Source of the DNA: Ohessyouella blattaphilus
Lineage (GTDB): Bacteria > Bacillota > Clostridia > Lachnospirales > Lachnospiraceae
Assembly: GCF_024721265.1 (NCBI RefSeq)
Contig: NZ_JAMXOC010000013.1
Span: forward strand, 20,699 to 84,698
Direction: 5' to 3'
DNA: 64,000 nucleotides
Part shown: positions 1 through 7,876 of the stretch, one piece after another
Numbering within the stretch: position 1 is the first letter of the stretch
Layout: each line of letters starts with the position of its first letter
The notes under the pieces: generated by a model
The model's input: the letters and a program-made list of their open reading frames with translations, nothing else
Told to the model about the DNA's origin: nothing
The model's database searches: none
Made by a program: the position numbers and the translations under genes

Positions 1-2
1 AC

Positions 3-398
3 ATCGGGGCAGGATTCACCACCGGGAAACCCTGGATGGATATTAACGCGAACTACACAGTTATCAATGCCCAGGAGCAAAAGAGTCGCGGGGATTCGGT
101 ACTCGCCTTTTACCGGGAGCTTATCCGCCTGCGACGTAACTACGCAGTCATCGTCTACGGGGAATTTGTACCTGATGATTTAGACAATCCGGATGTTTTT
201 GCGTACCAACGCTGTCTTTTGCACCAACGCTTGTATGTATGCTGCAATTTTACCTCACAAAGACAGCAATGGGTCCCGCCAGAGGCATTTGCCGGAGATG
301 ACGTAGAGTTACTTTTGACCAATATAGAAGCTAGTACTTATCTTGAAAATCATCAGCTAGCCCCTTATGAGGCCGTGGTTTTATTGAAGGAGGAATAG
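3..398 (+). CDS. GH13 alpha-glucosidase (oligo-1,6-glucosidase type), C-terminal fragment
   Basis: Only the last ~132 codons are present; the frame is open to the left edge, so the gene starts outside the window and is not a pseudogene. The segment GFTTGKPWMDINANY followed by VINAQEQ is the conserved stretch after the catalytic barrel in GH13 exo-alpha-glucosidases and trehalose-6-phosphate hydrolases. The rest (FYRELIRLRRNYAVIVYGEF, then a short beta-rich end) matches domain C of these enzymes. Members hydrolyse terminal alpha-1,4 or alpha-1,6 glucosidic bonds of short cytoplasmic oligosaccharides. The stop lies 2 bases before the next start, and the RBS of the next gene (AAGGAGG) sits inside this gene's last codons, so the two are co-transcribed. 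Exact substrate cannot be told from the fragment. Confidence 0.85.
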   Translation: MGAGFTTGKPWMDINANYTVINAQEQKSRGDSVLAFYRELIRLRRNYAVIVYGEFVPDDLDNPDVFAYQRCLLHQRLYVCCNFTSQRQQWVPPEAFAGDDVELLLTNIEASTYLENHQLAPYEAVVLLKEE

Positions 399-400
399 TT

Positions 401-1294
401 ATGGCACCACCGATTAGAAAAACAAAATTTGTACCAGAATGGATTGATATGGGTCCGAAAATTCCTGTACCCAGAATAGACTGGATTAAAGATAAACAAT
501 TAGACATCGCTTATGGTGACGATTCCCTGCAGCGCTATGATCTCTATTATCCCGAAAAAAGGCCGGAAGGGCTTCTACCGGTGGTAGTTATTGTTCATGG
601 GGGCGGCTTTATGCACATGGATAAGCGGGATTGGCACATGTACCCAGGCTTCTTTGCCCTAAAAGAGGGCTTTGCTTTAATTTCTGTTAATTATAGGTTG
701 GCGCCAAAGAACAAGTATCCGGCAGGGGTAAACGACCTTATAAGGGCGATCCTTCATATTAAGGAACATGCTTTAGAGTGGGGGTTAGATGCAGAGCGTT
801 TATGCTTATATGGCACCTCTGCTGGCGGAAACCTAGTGTCACTTGTAGGGCTTAAGGGACATAAAGAGAAGACAGCCTATCAGGTGCGAGCGGTGGCGGC
901 CCTGTGCCCGCTGGTAAGTTTTGTATGGACTTACGATGATGTGCGCAAGAAACAGACGTCCCTTTACACCCGCTTAATGGCGCCTTACTTGTGCCGTTCG
1001 TATTTTGGCGATTGGCCGTCTAAGATAGCTGAAAAGATGCGTCTTGCCAGTGCAGAAACGTATCTGGAAAAAACGATACCACCTTTTTATCTGCAAATGG
1101 GAACCAAGGACAAGGATATCGACTGTCATAACGTAGTCCGCTTCTATGACCTGCTGGCCAAGGTGGAAAATGCTACGGATGACAATCTCGTTCTCGATCT
1201 TCTTGAAGGTGCACCCCATGCCGGCGCTGGACCAGAGTACTTGGAACCTCAGAACATTTTACCTATTTTGGAATTTTTCAAACGACAGTTTTAG
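401..1294 (+). CDS. alpha/beta hydrolase, HSL-like esterase/lipase family
   Basis: A 297-residue cytoplasmic serine hydrolase. The oxyanion motif HGGGF is at residues 66-70, the nucleophile elbow GTSAG at 138-142 with Ser140, an acidic residue around 237-241 (GTKDKD) and the catalytic His at 273 (GAPHA). The order and spacing fit the hormone-sensitive-lipase branch (abhydrolase_3) of carboxylesterases. There is no signal peptide. It directly follows the alpha-glucosidase fragment and precedes a deacetylase and a sugar symporter, so a role in removing acetyl or other acyl groups from an imported glycoside is a reasonable inference but not shown. The start is fixed by AAGGAGG seven bases upstream. 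Confidence 0.85.
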   Translation: MAPPIRKTKFVPEWIDMGPKIPVPRIDWIKDKQLDIAYGDDSLQRYDLYYPEKRPEGLLPVVVIVHGGGFMHMDKRDWHMYPGFFALKEGFALISVNYRLAPKNKYPAGVNDLIRAILHIKEHALEWGLDAERLCLYGTSAGGNLVSLVGLKGHKEKTAYQVRAVAALCPLVSFVWTYDDVRKKQTSLYTRLMAPYLCRSYFGDWPSKIAEKMRLASAETYLEKTIPPFYLQMGTKDKDIDCHNVVRFYDLLAKVENATDDNLVLDLLEGAPHAGAGPEYLEPQNILPILEFFKRQF

Positions 1295-1309
1295 AGAGGA
1301 GGAATCGAG

Positions 1310-2128
1310 ATGGCAAGAATAGATATGGTGGCTCGCAGTGATGATCTAGGTAGCAGTATTAGCGCCAATCAGGCTATTGACAGAGTGACACGAGCAGGAT
1401 TTATAAAAAATGTTTCGGTTATGGCACCAGGCCCTCATGTGGAGGCGGCAGCGAAGCTGCTAGCAGGGCGTCAGGATCTTTGCTTTGGGATGCACACCAC
1501 TTTAAACGCAGAGTGGGATAAGGTAAAGTGGGGACCGGTAATACCCCTTGATGAGACCAGCGGATTAGTAGATGCCAAAGGCTATTTCTTAAGCAATCCT
1601 TCGATGTTTGCAAGCACCAAACCAGCGGTGGAGGCTATTATGCGGGAGGTGGCAGCGCAACTGGAAAAGCTGCATACGCTAGGGTTTGCTATTCAGTATC
1701 TGGACTCCCATATGTTTCCCGAAATGGTGATTCCAGGGCTTGATGAGGCCATGGAGGACTTTGCGAAGAAGAAAGGTCTTATCGACCATATGTATTTTTA
1801 TAATCTGCCGCCAGGGTTTCAGGACTTTTCAGGAGGACTACCGGCCATGACAGAAGCTCTTAAAACCCTGCCGAATGGTCAGTACTTTTTCGTCACCCAT
1901 CCTTCGCTAGATACGGAGGAAATGCGTATGACTGGCAATGCAGAGGTGCGCGGGGAAGAGGTGGCAAAAGCCCGTGCATATGAAACAGAGGTATTCTCTA
2001 CCCCTGAACTGGTCCCGATGTTAGCAGCTATGGATTGCCAGGGATTGAGGTATGACCAGGCGCTACCCCAGCAGCGGGCAAAGGTAGAAGCATTTAAGCA
2101 CATGAGTGATTATGAGCAAGAAAGTTAG
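1310..2128 (+). CDS. ChbG/HpnK (YdjC-like) family carbohydrate deacetylase
   Basis: A 272-residue protein with the YdjC-family layout. A DD pair near the N-terminus (residues 11-12, ARSDDLG), His62 in FGMHTTLN and His134 in LDSHMFPE would bind the divalent metal, and THPS near residue 196 carries a further conserved His. Characterised members remove acetyl groups from diacetylchitobiose or related amino sugars; the substrate here is unknown. It sits 15 bases behind the esterase with a good RBS (GAGAGGAGG) and 9 bases before the symporter, in one apparent operon. Together these suggest uptake and trimming of an acetylated oligosaccharide. Confidence 0.8.
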   Translation: MARIDMVARSDDLGSSISANQAIDRVTRAGFIKNVSVMAPGPHVEAAAKLLAGRQDLCFGMHTTLNAEWDKVKWGPVIPLDETSGLVDAKGYFLSNPSMFASTKPAVEAIMREVAAQLEKLHTLGFAIQYLDSHMFPEMVIPGLDEAMEDFAKKKGLIDHMYFYNLPPGFQDFSGGLPAMTEALKTLPNGQYFFVTHPSLDTEEMRMTGNAEVRGEEVAKARAYETEVFSTPELVPMLAAMDCQGLRYDQALPQQRAKVEAFKHMSDYEQES

Positions 2129-2137
2129 AGGGAGATT

Positions 2138-3502
2138 ATGGATAACAAACTATTTCGTACCAGCGGTATTGAACGCTGGGGATTCGGTCTTTTTATGGCT
2201 GGCCAAAGCGTTATAAATACTTTTGCCGGCAGTTTTTTACCGCTGTTTCTTACTAATATTGGCATTACCGCCTATGCGGTGGGGGTCTTGTTTTTATTTG
2301 CCCGAGTATGGGATGCAGTGAACGACCCGATTTTTGGTGCTATTTTGGACAGGACCAATTTAAAGTCAGGTAAGTTCTTGCCCTTTTTGCGTGCGGCGAA
2401 CGTGATGCTTCCGGTTACGGTGGTGTTAATGTTTGCCATTCCTAGTGGAATTGCCACTGGATGGAAGATTCTGTGGGCCTTTGTGTCTTATCTGCTATTT
2501 GATATCGCATATACGATGTGCGATGTGCCAATCTTTGCCATGACTAGTGCGGTCACCGACCAGGTACATGAGCGAATCAATATTATGTCTCGCAATACGG
2601 TGCTTTCTACCCTTACGGCAATCGTGGTAGCGGTAGCTGGACCGGGGCTCTACAGTTCCCTTGGGCCTTTGCCGACAGCCGTTATCTTAAGTATCGTTGC
2701 CGCCTTTTTGATGTTCTTTATGAGCCGCTATGCGAAGGAGCGCTACGTCAACAAGGATGAGGAGGAAGTGACACTAAAAAGCATGCTAAATTATGTGAAG
2801 AGCAACAAATATCTGCGTATCGGTTTCCTAGGGATTATGATCCTTAGTGTCACTAGTATGACAAATGCAGTGATTACCTACTTTGCGGTAAACTGTCTCG
2901 GAAATTTAGGTATGGTAAGCGTCCTTTCGCTATTTATCGCCTTACCATCGTTAGTGATGGGAGTATTGATGCCGGTACTCACTCGCAAGTTCGACAAGTT
3001 CCATTTGCTGATGGTGGGGATTATCGGTCAAACAGTAATGAGTGTGGTCTGCTTTTTGGCAGGATATGAAAATCAGGTGTTGTTCTTTATCCTACTAGGC
3101 GTGCGGGGCATTTTCTTTGGTATCCAGCTGATTTTACAGTTGCAATTCACCGGTGATTTCGTTGAGTATGGCGAGTTTGTTACCGGAAAGCGCTTGCAGG
3201 GAACGGCCTATTCCATTCAGACTTTTGTCTTTAAGTTTATGAACGCGGTGCCGGGTGCGGTGGCGATGTTTATTTTAGGAGCATTCGGCTTTGTTTCAGG
3301 AGAAGGTGCCGTGCAGCCGCCTTCGGCTATCAACGCTATTTGGGTGCTATTTATCCTTTCGCCGGTAATCGGCGCACTTATTTCTTTACCGATTTTTGCC
3401 AAATATAAGCTTCGGGATAAGATGGTGCAGATTATGGCAGCCGCTAACTCGGGCGATATTACAAGGGAAGAAGCACAGGAGCAACTGGCCGGAAAGCTTT
3501 AA
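2138..3502 (+). CDS. GPH-family (MFS_2) glycoside/pentoside/hexuronide:cation symporter
   Basis: A 454-residue integral membrane protein with about twelve hydrophobic segments. The N-terminal features are typical of the family: GIERWGFGLFMAGQSV, then RVWDAVNDPIFGAILDRT (the conserved D-x-x-x-DP-x-x-G-x-x-x-DRT loop between TM2 and TM3). It ends with a charged cytoplasmic tail (DITREEAQEQL). Family members co-transport glycosides with Na+ or H+. It closes the operon that begins with the alpha-glucosidase. Substrate is not readable from sequence; the surrounding hydrolase, esterase and deacetylase point to an oligosaccharide. No terminator separates it clearly from the TetR gene, which however has its own promoter. 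Confidence 0.88.
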   Translation: MDNKLFRTSGIERWGFGLFMAGQSVINTFAGSFLPLFLTNIGITAYAVGVLFLFARVWDAVNDPIFGAILDRTNLKSGKFLPFLRAANVMLPVTVVLMFAIPSGIATGWKILWAFVSYLLFDIAYTMCDVPIFAMTSAVTDQVHERINIMSRNTVLSTLTAIVVAVAGPGLYSSLGPLPTAVILSIVAAFLMFFMSRYAKERYVNKDEEEVTLKSMLNYVKSNKYLRIGFLGIMILSVTSMTNAVITYFAVNCLGNLGMVSVLSLFIALPSLVMGVLMPVLTRKFDKFHLLMVGIIGQTVMSVVCFLAGYENQVLFFILLGVRGIFFGIQLILQLQFTGDFVEYGEFVTGKRLQGTAYSIQTFVFKFMNAVPGAVAMFILGAFGFVSGEGAVQPPSAINAIWVLFILSPVIGALISLPIFAKYKLRDKMVQIMAAANSGDITREEAQEQLAGKL

Positions 3503-3515
3503 AGTAGTTTTTTCC

Positions 3516-3544
3516 TTGACAAAATCCCGGCAAAGGAATAAGAT
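3516..3544 (+). promoter_or_regulatory. promoter of the TetR gene
   Basis: TTGACA at 3516-3521 and TAAGAT at 3539-3544 are separated by exactly 17 bases, close to the sigma-A consensus. It lies in the 76-base gap between the symporter and the TetR gene, so the regulator is transcribed independently of the operon upstream. Confidence 0.75.
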
Positions 3545-3555
3545 AACATTGTTAT
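3543..3555. promoter_or_regulatory. candidate TetR operator
   Basis: ATAACATTGTTAT is a perfect 6-1-6 inverted repeat that overlaps the end of the -10 box and covers the expected transcription start of the TetR gene. Its position suits autorepression; binding is inferred from geometry only. Confidence 0.5.
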
Positions 3556-3578
3556 ATTAAGAGGAGGGCAGTCAGTGT

Positions 3579-4193
3579 ATGCGGTTGCTGAATGAAAAAA
3601 CAAAGTCTGCCATTCTTGAAGCAGGGAAAAAAGAGTTTTTAGAATACGGTTTTGAGAAAGCTTCCCTGCGAAGAATTGCCGCTATAGCCCAAGTGACTAC
3701 AGGAGCAATTTATACGTATTTTCCAGATAAAGGGGCACTGTTTGAAGCGCTAGTGAGAGAGCCGGCCGAAGAGCTAAAGGGACATTTTCTAAAGGCTACG
3801 AAGACGATGGATGAAACCTTAAGCGAAGATATCAGCTCTTGGCGTAAATGGCTAGATGTAGATCCGCGGTCTTTGGTCGATTTTTTGTATCAGCACTTTG
3901 AGGCGTTTCACCTTCTTTGTTGCAAGGCTAGTGGAACCAGTTATGAAGGTTATATGAATGGTCTTGCGGAAATGGAGACAGCGGCGACTACGCATCTGAT
4001 TAAGCATCTACAGCAAAGCAAGGTGCTTAAGCGAGAATTAGAAGAAGAGTTAATTCATATTATTACCAGCACGTATTATGCAGGCATCTTTGAGCCTATC
4101 GCTCATGAGATGCCAAAAGAAAAGGCATTGCAGTATGTGGAAGTATTAGGAGAATTTTATACAGCCGGGTGGCAGAAAATATTGGGGTTTTAA
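3579..4193 (+). CDS. TetR/AcrR family transcriptional regulator
   Basis: A 204-residue regulator. Residues ~10-55 hold the TetR helix-turn-helix (ILEAGKKEFLEYGFEKASLRRIAAIAQVTTGAIYTYFPDKGALFEALV), the canonical pattern of the family; the rest is a helical ligand-binding domain with no recognisable subfamily. The start ATG follows GAGGAGG by nine bases. A GTG four bases upstream is out of frame. The promoter carries a palindrome at the start site, so autorepression is likely. Possible targets are the sugar operon upstream or the iron genes 60 bases downstream; the sequence does not decide. Confidence 0.85.
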   Translation: MRLLNEKTKSAILEAGKKEFLEYGFEKASLRRIAAIAQVTTGAIYTYFPDKGALFEALVREPAEELKGHFLKATKTMDETLSEDISSWRKWLDVDPRSLVDFLYQHFEAFHLLCCKASGTSYEGYMNGLAEMETAATTHLIKHLQQSKVLKRELEEELIHIITSTYYAGIFEPIAHEMPKEKALQYVEVLGEFYTAGWQKILGF

Positions 4194-4215
4194 CCCTGAT
4201 ATTTTTTAACCAATA

Positions 4216-4231
4216 GTTAGTGAAAACTAAC
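4216..4231. promoter_or_regulatory. palindrome upstream of feoA, candidate metal-regulator operator
   Basis: GTTAGTGAAAACTAAC is a 6-4-6 inverted repeat in the 62-base gap before feoA. TTAG...CTAA-type palindromes of this size are bound by DtxR/IdeR-family iron repressors, so iron control of the feo genes is a reasonable guess. It could also be a small hairpin in the leader. Confidence 0.35.
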
Positions 4232-4255
4232 CAGATTTTATGAGGAGGAAAGGAA

Positions 4256-4483
4256 ATGCAAAAATTAAACGAGTTACAACCAGGGCAGCAGGGCACCATT
4301 GCGGGAGTACAAGGCGATACCCGATTTTTGACCAGAGTAATCTCTATTGGTCTAACGGTGGGGAGCCGGGTGGAAGTACTAAGAAATGAAAAGAAGATGC
4401 CTTTATTACTTTACGGGCGAGACAGCGTGGTTGCCCTTAACCGAGAAGAAAGTGACAATATTTTGGTGGAGGTGAGAGCATGA
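4256..4483 (+). CDS. feoA: FeoA family ferrous iron transport accessory protein
   Basis: A 75-residue SH3-like protein with the FeoA pattern: KLNELQPGQQGTIAGV at the start, a central RVISIGLTVGSRVEVL, and GRDSVVALNREESDNILVEV at the end. FeoA is a small cytoplasmic partner of the FeoB ferrous iron permease. The RBS is AGGAGGAAAGGAA. Its stop overlaps the start of feoB by four bases (ATGA), the usual translational coupling. The permease it should serve is broken here (next entry), so its current function is uncertain unless another FeoB exists elsewhere. Confidence 0.9.
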   Translation: MQKLNELQPGQQGTIAGVQGDTRFLTRVISIGLTVGSRVEVLRNEKKMPLLLYGRDSVVALNREESDNILVEVRA

Positions 4484-5699
4484 GTACTATGGCAGCAACA
4501 AAAACGCCGGTTATTGCGTTACTAGGAGAACCAAACTCCGGTAAATCTACGTTATTTAATGCACTTACCGGTTCCCATCAACACGTAGGTAACTGGCCAG
4601 GAAAGACGGTAGAAAAAAAGGAAGGGTATTTTACGAAAGATGGCGGACGCTATACGGTGACGGATTTACCAGGGAGCTACAGTCTTTCAGCAAACTCAGA
4701 TGAAGAGGTGATTACGAGAGATTATATCGCCAGTGGCAAAGCGGATGTGGTGCGTATCTTAGCAGATGCGGCTCAGCTTGAGCGAAGCATGTTTATGCTA
4801 GCCGACTATGCGGGGATGGATTGCCCGGCGGTACTGCTCCTTAATTTGATGGCTATTCACCAGTATGGTTAGCAGCCAAAGCTCTAGAAGGAGATATGGT
4901 GGTTATTGCTAAAGTACGGGAAGGCTTACCAGCAGAAAGTAAAAAGGCGTTTGAAGAAACGTTAGCGCAGATAAAAAACGGCGCCCTTTTAACGGGAGAT
5001 TGTAAGTTTAAGCGGATTGACGAAACGCTACAAGGGGCAATCACCGGGAAAAAGCAAGGTGTGGCACTCTCAAAGTTTGATAAAAAGGCAACTAGTAAGC
5101 GCTTGGTAAAAGAGGAAGACCGAACAGGTCTGATTATGGAATTACCACCTTACCACAAGCCAAAGTGGGGAGCACTACTTCGCTCGATTCTTGTACAAAC
5201 TAGGGAGATTTTGTGGAAAGCCATTAAAGTGATCTTCATTGTGTCTTTGGTCTTTTGGCTACTAACGTATACGAGTACCGGAAATCCAGAAACGACGATT
5301 TTATATCGTTTTGGTCGGATGATTGAACCAGTGACAAGTATTTTTGGTTTTACCTGGCAGACGTTTTTAGCATTTGTTTCCTCAGCGATTAGTAAAGAAG
5401 CAGCCTTAGGTGTGCTTTCTACCTTATATGTAGGTGGTGGAAGTCTCTTCTCAGCTACTTTTGGAGGAAGCGGCACGGCCGCCAATTTAAGTGAGGTGCT
5501 TGCTACTTCCATTACGCAGGCGCAGGCGTTAGCGTTTATCTTTGCGGTTACCTTTAATGTACCTTGTCTAATGGCCATTAGCTCTACGTATCAGGAGACA
5601 CGTTCCCTTAAGTGGACGCTTAGAATAGCTCTTTACTATTTCTGTGCGGCTTTAGTATTAGCCTTTCTGGTTTATCATATCGGGATGCTTATTTTCTAA
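4480..5699 (+). pseudogene. feoB: feoB, ferrous iron permease, broken by a frameshifting deletion and a second internal deletion
   Basis: The first 130 codons (4480-4872) give the FeoB G domain: G1 GEPNSGKST at residues 16-24 and G3 DLPG at 62-65. The frame then stops right after LLLNLMA, where NLMD (G4) is expected. In the next frame, from about 4862, WLAAKALEGD matches the end of the cytosolic helical region, so the stretch between G4 and this point is missing. That second frame continues to LSKFDK and then jumps directly to GLIMELPPYHKP, the entry to the second Gate region; the whole first Gate membrane block is absent. The C-terminal Gate and FeoB_C segments (SAISKEAALGVL, FNVPCLMA) are intact up to 5699. 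Total coding capacity is ~400 residues against 600-800 in the family. An ATG at 4896 could start a 267-residue remnant, but it would lack the GTPase. I regard this as a decayed gene rather than two genes. Confidence 0.85.
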
Positions 5700-5734
5700 A
5701 GATAGTTACATTTTTCAAAAAGGAGGCGGGGCAA

Positions 5735-5980
5735 ATGTTAATCAAGCTTTTGACCTTACTAGATGAGGGACGGGCGTATTCTCAACTAGAATTAGCCGAG
5801 AGTCTTGGCACCGGAGAAGAAGGTGTCAAGGCTCAGGTGGAATACTTGGAACGAATGGGACTCTTGCGGCGAGTAGAGCGCGGCGGTGGCTGTGAAAGTT
5901 GCGGTGGCAAATGTGGCAATGGCTCCTGCGATTGCCAAAACGTGGCTCCGCGAGGCCCCGTTATGTGGGAAAAGGTTTAA
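5735..5980 (+). CDS. FeoC-like small HTH regulator with a cysteine cluster
   Basis: An 81-residue protein. Residues 1-50 form a winged-helix unit (LIKLLTLLDEGRAYSQLELAESLGTGEEGVKAQVEYLERMGLLRRV). This is followed by a Cys-rich tail, CESCGGKCGNGSCDC, with five cysteines that could bind an Fe-S cluster or metal. This architecture is that of the FeoC-like regulators encoded with feoAB in clostridia. The RBS AAAAAGGAGG is ideal. It lies 35 bases behind the broken feoB in the same orientation and appears intact. Confidence 0.75.
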   Translation: MLIKLLTLLDEGRAYSQLELAESLGTGEEGVKAQVEYLERMGLLRRVERGGGCESCGGKCGNGSCDCQNVAPRGPVMWEKV

Positions 5981-5982
5981 AG

Positions 5983-6360
5983 ATGACGACGTATATGATT
6001 GCTGGTCTTTTATTTGTTTTTTGCGGCTACGTTCTTTATAATTATGTGCGTAAGTTGCGCCGTGGTGATAGCTGCTGCACTGAAGGCGAGGCGCCGATTA
6101 AGAAAGTACGGGTGGCTGACCGAAATAAAGCAAATTATCCATACCAGGTTACGCTACGTATTGAGGGTATGACTTGTGCCAACTGTGCTTTGCGGGTTGA
6201 GAATGGACTGAATAGCTTGCCGGGAGCTTATGCCCAGGTGGACCTAGGGCAGCACCTAGCTAAGGTTCTTTGTAAAGAAGCGCCGGATATTATGACTTTA
6301 AAAAAGGCTGTTAGAGATGCTGGATATATTGTTGTAGAGGTGAAAGATACTGAGAAGTAA
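5983..6360 (+). CDS. FeoB-associated Cys-rich membrane protein fused to an HMA domain
   Basis: A 125-residue protein. Residues 3-22 are one membrane helix (YMIAGLLFVFCGYVLYNYV), followed by a basic stretch and a CC pair as in FeoB-associated Cys-rich membrane proteins. From residue ~48 there is a heavy-metal-associated domain with the metal-binding motif GMTCANC and the usual beta-alpha-beta-beta-alpha-beta pattern to the end. The ATG at 5983 is preferred: it follows the previous stop by two bases, whereas a longer in-frame start at 5899 would lie deep in the neighbour. The fusion suggests membrane-tethered handling of a soft metal; the ion is not determined. Confidence 0.75.
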   Translation: MTTYMIAGLLFVFCGYVLYNYVRKLRRGDSCCTEGEAPIKKVRVADRNKANYPYQVTLRIEGMTCANCALRVENGLNSLPGAYAQVDLGQHLAKVLCKEAPDIMTLKKAVRDAGYIVVEVKDTEK

Positions 6361-6365
6361 AAAAA

Positions 6366-6397
6366 TGAGGGACTATCGGGAAATAAGACAGTCCCTT
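6366..6397 (+). terminator. possible Rho-independent terminator of the feo operon
   Basis: GGGACT at 6369-6374 pairs with AGTCCC at 6390-6395, extended by A-T and G-T pairs, with a 15-base loop and only TTTAT behind it. It is in the right place, just after the last feo gene, but it is a weak structure. Confidence 0.45.
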
Positions 6398-6453
6398 TAT
6401 TGTGCAAAAAAGGTATTAAGAGGTGTGAGTATACATGTTGATTTTTTGTATGA

Positions 6454-6594
6454 TTTGCAGCAAAAAGTTATACTCTACTAGCCGTGAAGGATTGTAGAGT
6501 TTACCTAACTCGTAACGGACAGGGCCAGTGTGCTATTGTAGATATAAAGGAATTAGACGAGGACTGGACGTTGAAGATTTTGGTCTTTCGTTAG
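6454..6594 (+). pseudogene. Phd/YefM-type antitoxin remnant
   Basis: One frame of this stretch reads DCRVYLTRNGQGQCAIVD followed by IKELDED. This closely follows the conserved centre of Phd/YefM antitoxins (P-V-x-L-T-K-N-G-x-G-x-x-A-V-x-x-x-E-x-x). There is no start codon or N-terminal DNA-binding arm upstream (a stop lies at 6451), and the similarity ends a few residues after KELDED in an unrelated tail. No toxin gene follows. It is best read as the fossil of a type II toxin-antitoxin locus. Confidence 0.45.
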
Positions 6595-6754
6595 AAATAA
6601 CGGCTTTTTGTGATAATAAGAAATTTAAAATTTACCCAATATCCAAAAAATCTACCATAGGGTTGGATTTGAGACTATGCTAAAGTAAAGTTAGGAACCC
6701 GTTATAGATATTAAGTTAAATGTACAAAATGTATATATTTAAAGGAGAATATTT
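6595..6754. other. AT-rich gap before the AraC gene, no gene seen
   Basis: This 160-base stretch is strongly AT-rich and holds no open frame, hairpin or promoter that I can defend. It ends in AAAGGAGAATATTT, the RBS of the AraC gene. Confidence 0.5.
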
Positions 6755-7729
6755 ATGGTGGATGTATTACTGGAAGCAATTCGAGATTTTCAAGAAAACA
6801 GGGCGACCTATCAAAACGAAATTATACCAAATAAGAAATGGGCAAAACAGGTACACGAACAAGGATTTTACACAATAGATAAAATTATAGGTATGCCACA
6901 GATAGATATCTGTCTTCATTTTTGTCCGGCTTCTTCTTTAAAGCAGATTCCTTTACACAATCATGATTTTTATGAACTTGTTTATGTCTATAAAGGTCAG
7001 GCATTACAGATGATGAGAGACCAGCACATATCGCTGCATCAAGGTGATATCGTTTTGATGGATCCAAATACCGTTCATGCGATTCATGTAGAAAATGAAA
7101 CGGATTGTGTGATTAATCTTTTAATCAAAAAAGAGGTGTTAAATGAATCCGTTCTACTTTTTTTAAAACAGAATCCGCTGGTCTCACGTTTCATGGTAGA
7201 TTATATCTATGGCTTGAAGAAAGACGATAATTATATCTTTTTCCCCAGTTGTGAAGAGAAAGCTATCAATAGATTATTAGTGAAGTTGATAGAGGAGTTG
7301 AGCATGCAGGATGCTCATTTTGAATCTATGATTTCAACCTGTTTGATTGCACTTTTTAACGAATTATCAAGAAATGCGAAAGAGATGAATGCATTGAAAA
7401 ACCGAAATGAAGTCGATACAGTAATGAACTCAGTGATTGCGTATATTCGTGACAATCTGAATACAGTAACCTTAAAGAAGGTGGCAAATGAATTTCATTA
7501 CTCGACCAGCTATATTTCGCGATTGGTGTATCTATATACAGGAAAAAGATATGTAGAGGTTGTTCACGAAATGAAACTTGAAAGAGCGAAGCAATATATT
7601 GAGATAGGAGAATTATCCATCGGACGTGTTGCAGAAATGGTCGGATTTAATGATGCCAGTTATTTGCACCGAGTTTTCAAAAAAAGATATGGTTTATCAC
7701 CAGCAACGTATAAGAAAAGGAACGGATAA
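6755..7729 (+). CDS. AraC family transcriptional regulator with N-terminal cupin
   Basis: A 324-residue regulator. Residues ~55-125 form a cupin-like sensor (PLHNHDFYELVYVYKGQALQMM, then GDIVLMDPNTVHAI). The C-terminal ~100 residues carry the two AraC helix-turn-helix units, VTLKKVANEFHYSTSYISRLV and IGRVAEMVGFNDASYLHRVFKK, ending in GLSPATYKKR. It lies 147 bases upstream of a secreted GH106 glycosidase in the same direction, so it probably activates that gene in response to a sugar. Two AATCACA direct repeats lie between them. Confidence 0.88.
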   Translation: MVDVLLEAIRDFQENRATYQNEIIPNKKWAKQVHEQGFYTIDKIIGMPQIDICLHFCPASSLKQIPLHNHDFYELVYVYKGQALQMMRDQHISLHQGDIVLMDPNTVHAIHVENETDCVINLLIKKEVLNESVLLFLKQNPLVSRFMVDYIYGLKKDDNYIFFPSCEEKAINRLLVKLIEELSMQDAHFESMISTCLIALFNELSRNAKEMNALKNRNEVDTVMNSVIAYIRDNLNTVTLKKVANEFHYSTSYISRLVYLYTGKRYVEVVHEMKLERAKQYIEIGELSIGRVAEMVGFNDASYLHRVFKKRYGLSPATYKKRNG

Positions 7730-7770
7730 GAGTTTTCTTTCACTACTCTCATAGATGATTATGTGCAGAT

Positions 7771-7787
7771 AATCACAAGAAATCACA
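7771..7787. promoter_or_regulatory. AATCACA direct repeat, possible AraC-family site
   Basis: AATCACA occurs at 7771-7777 and again at 7781-7787, a 10-base period in the gap between the AraC gene and its presumed target. AraC proteins recognise direct repeats, but usually with about 21-base spacing, so this is only a candidate. Confidence 0.25.
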
Positions 7788-7876
7788 TCGTTTTTTACAA
7801 TGTAATTCGCTTAATATCGCGATAGAATTGTAAGGGTTAAAGGAAGTGGGATTTCGTAAAAGAAGAGGGTATGAAC

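Noticed and set aside
4896..5699. A separate 267-residue membrane protein gene starting at ATG 4896
   Set aside because: The matching WLAAKALEGD sequence begins upstream of this ATG, and the protein continues FeoB order, so it is the rest of a broken feoB.
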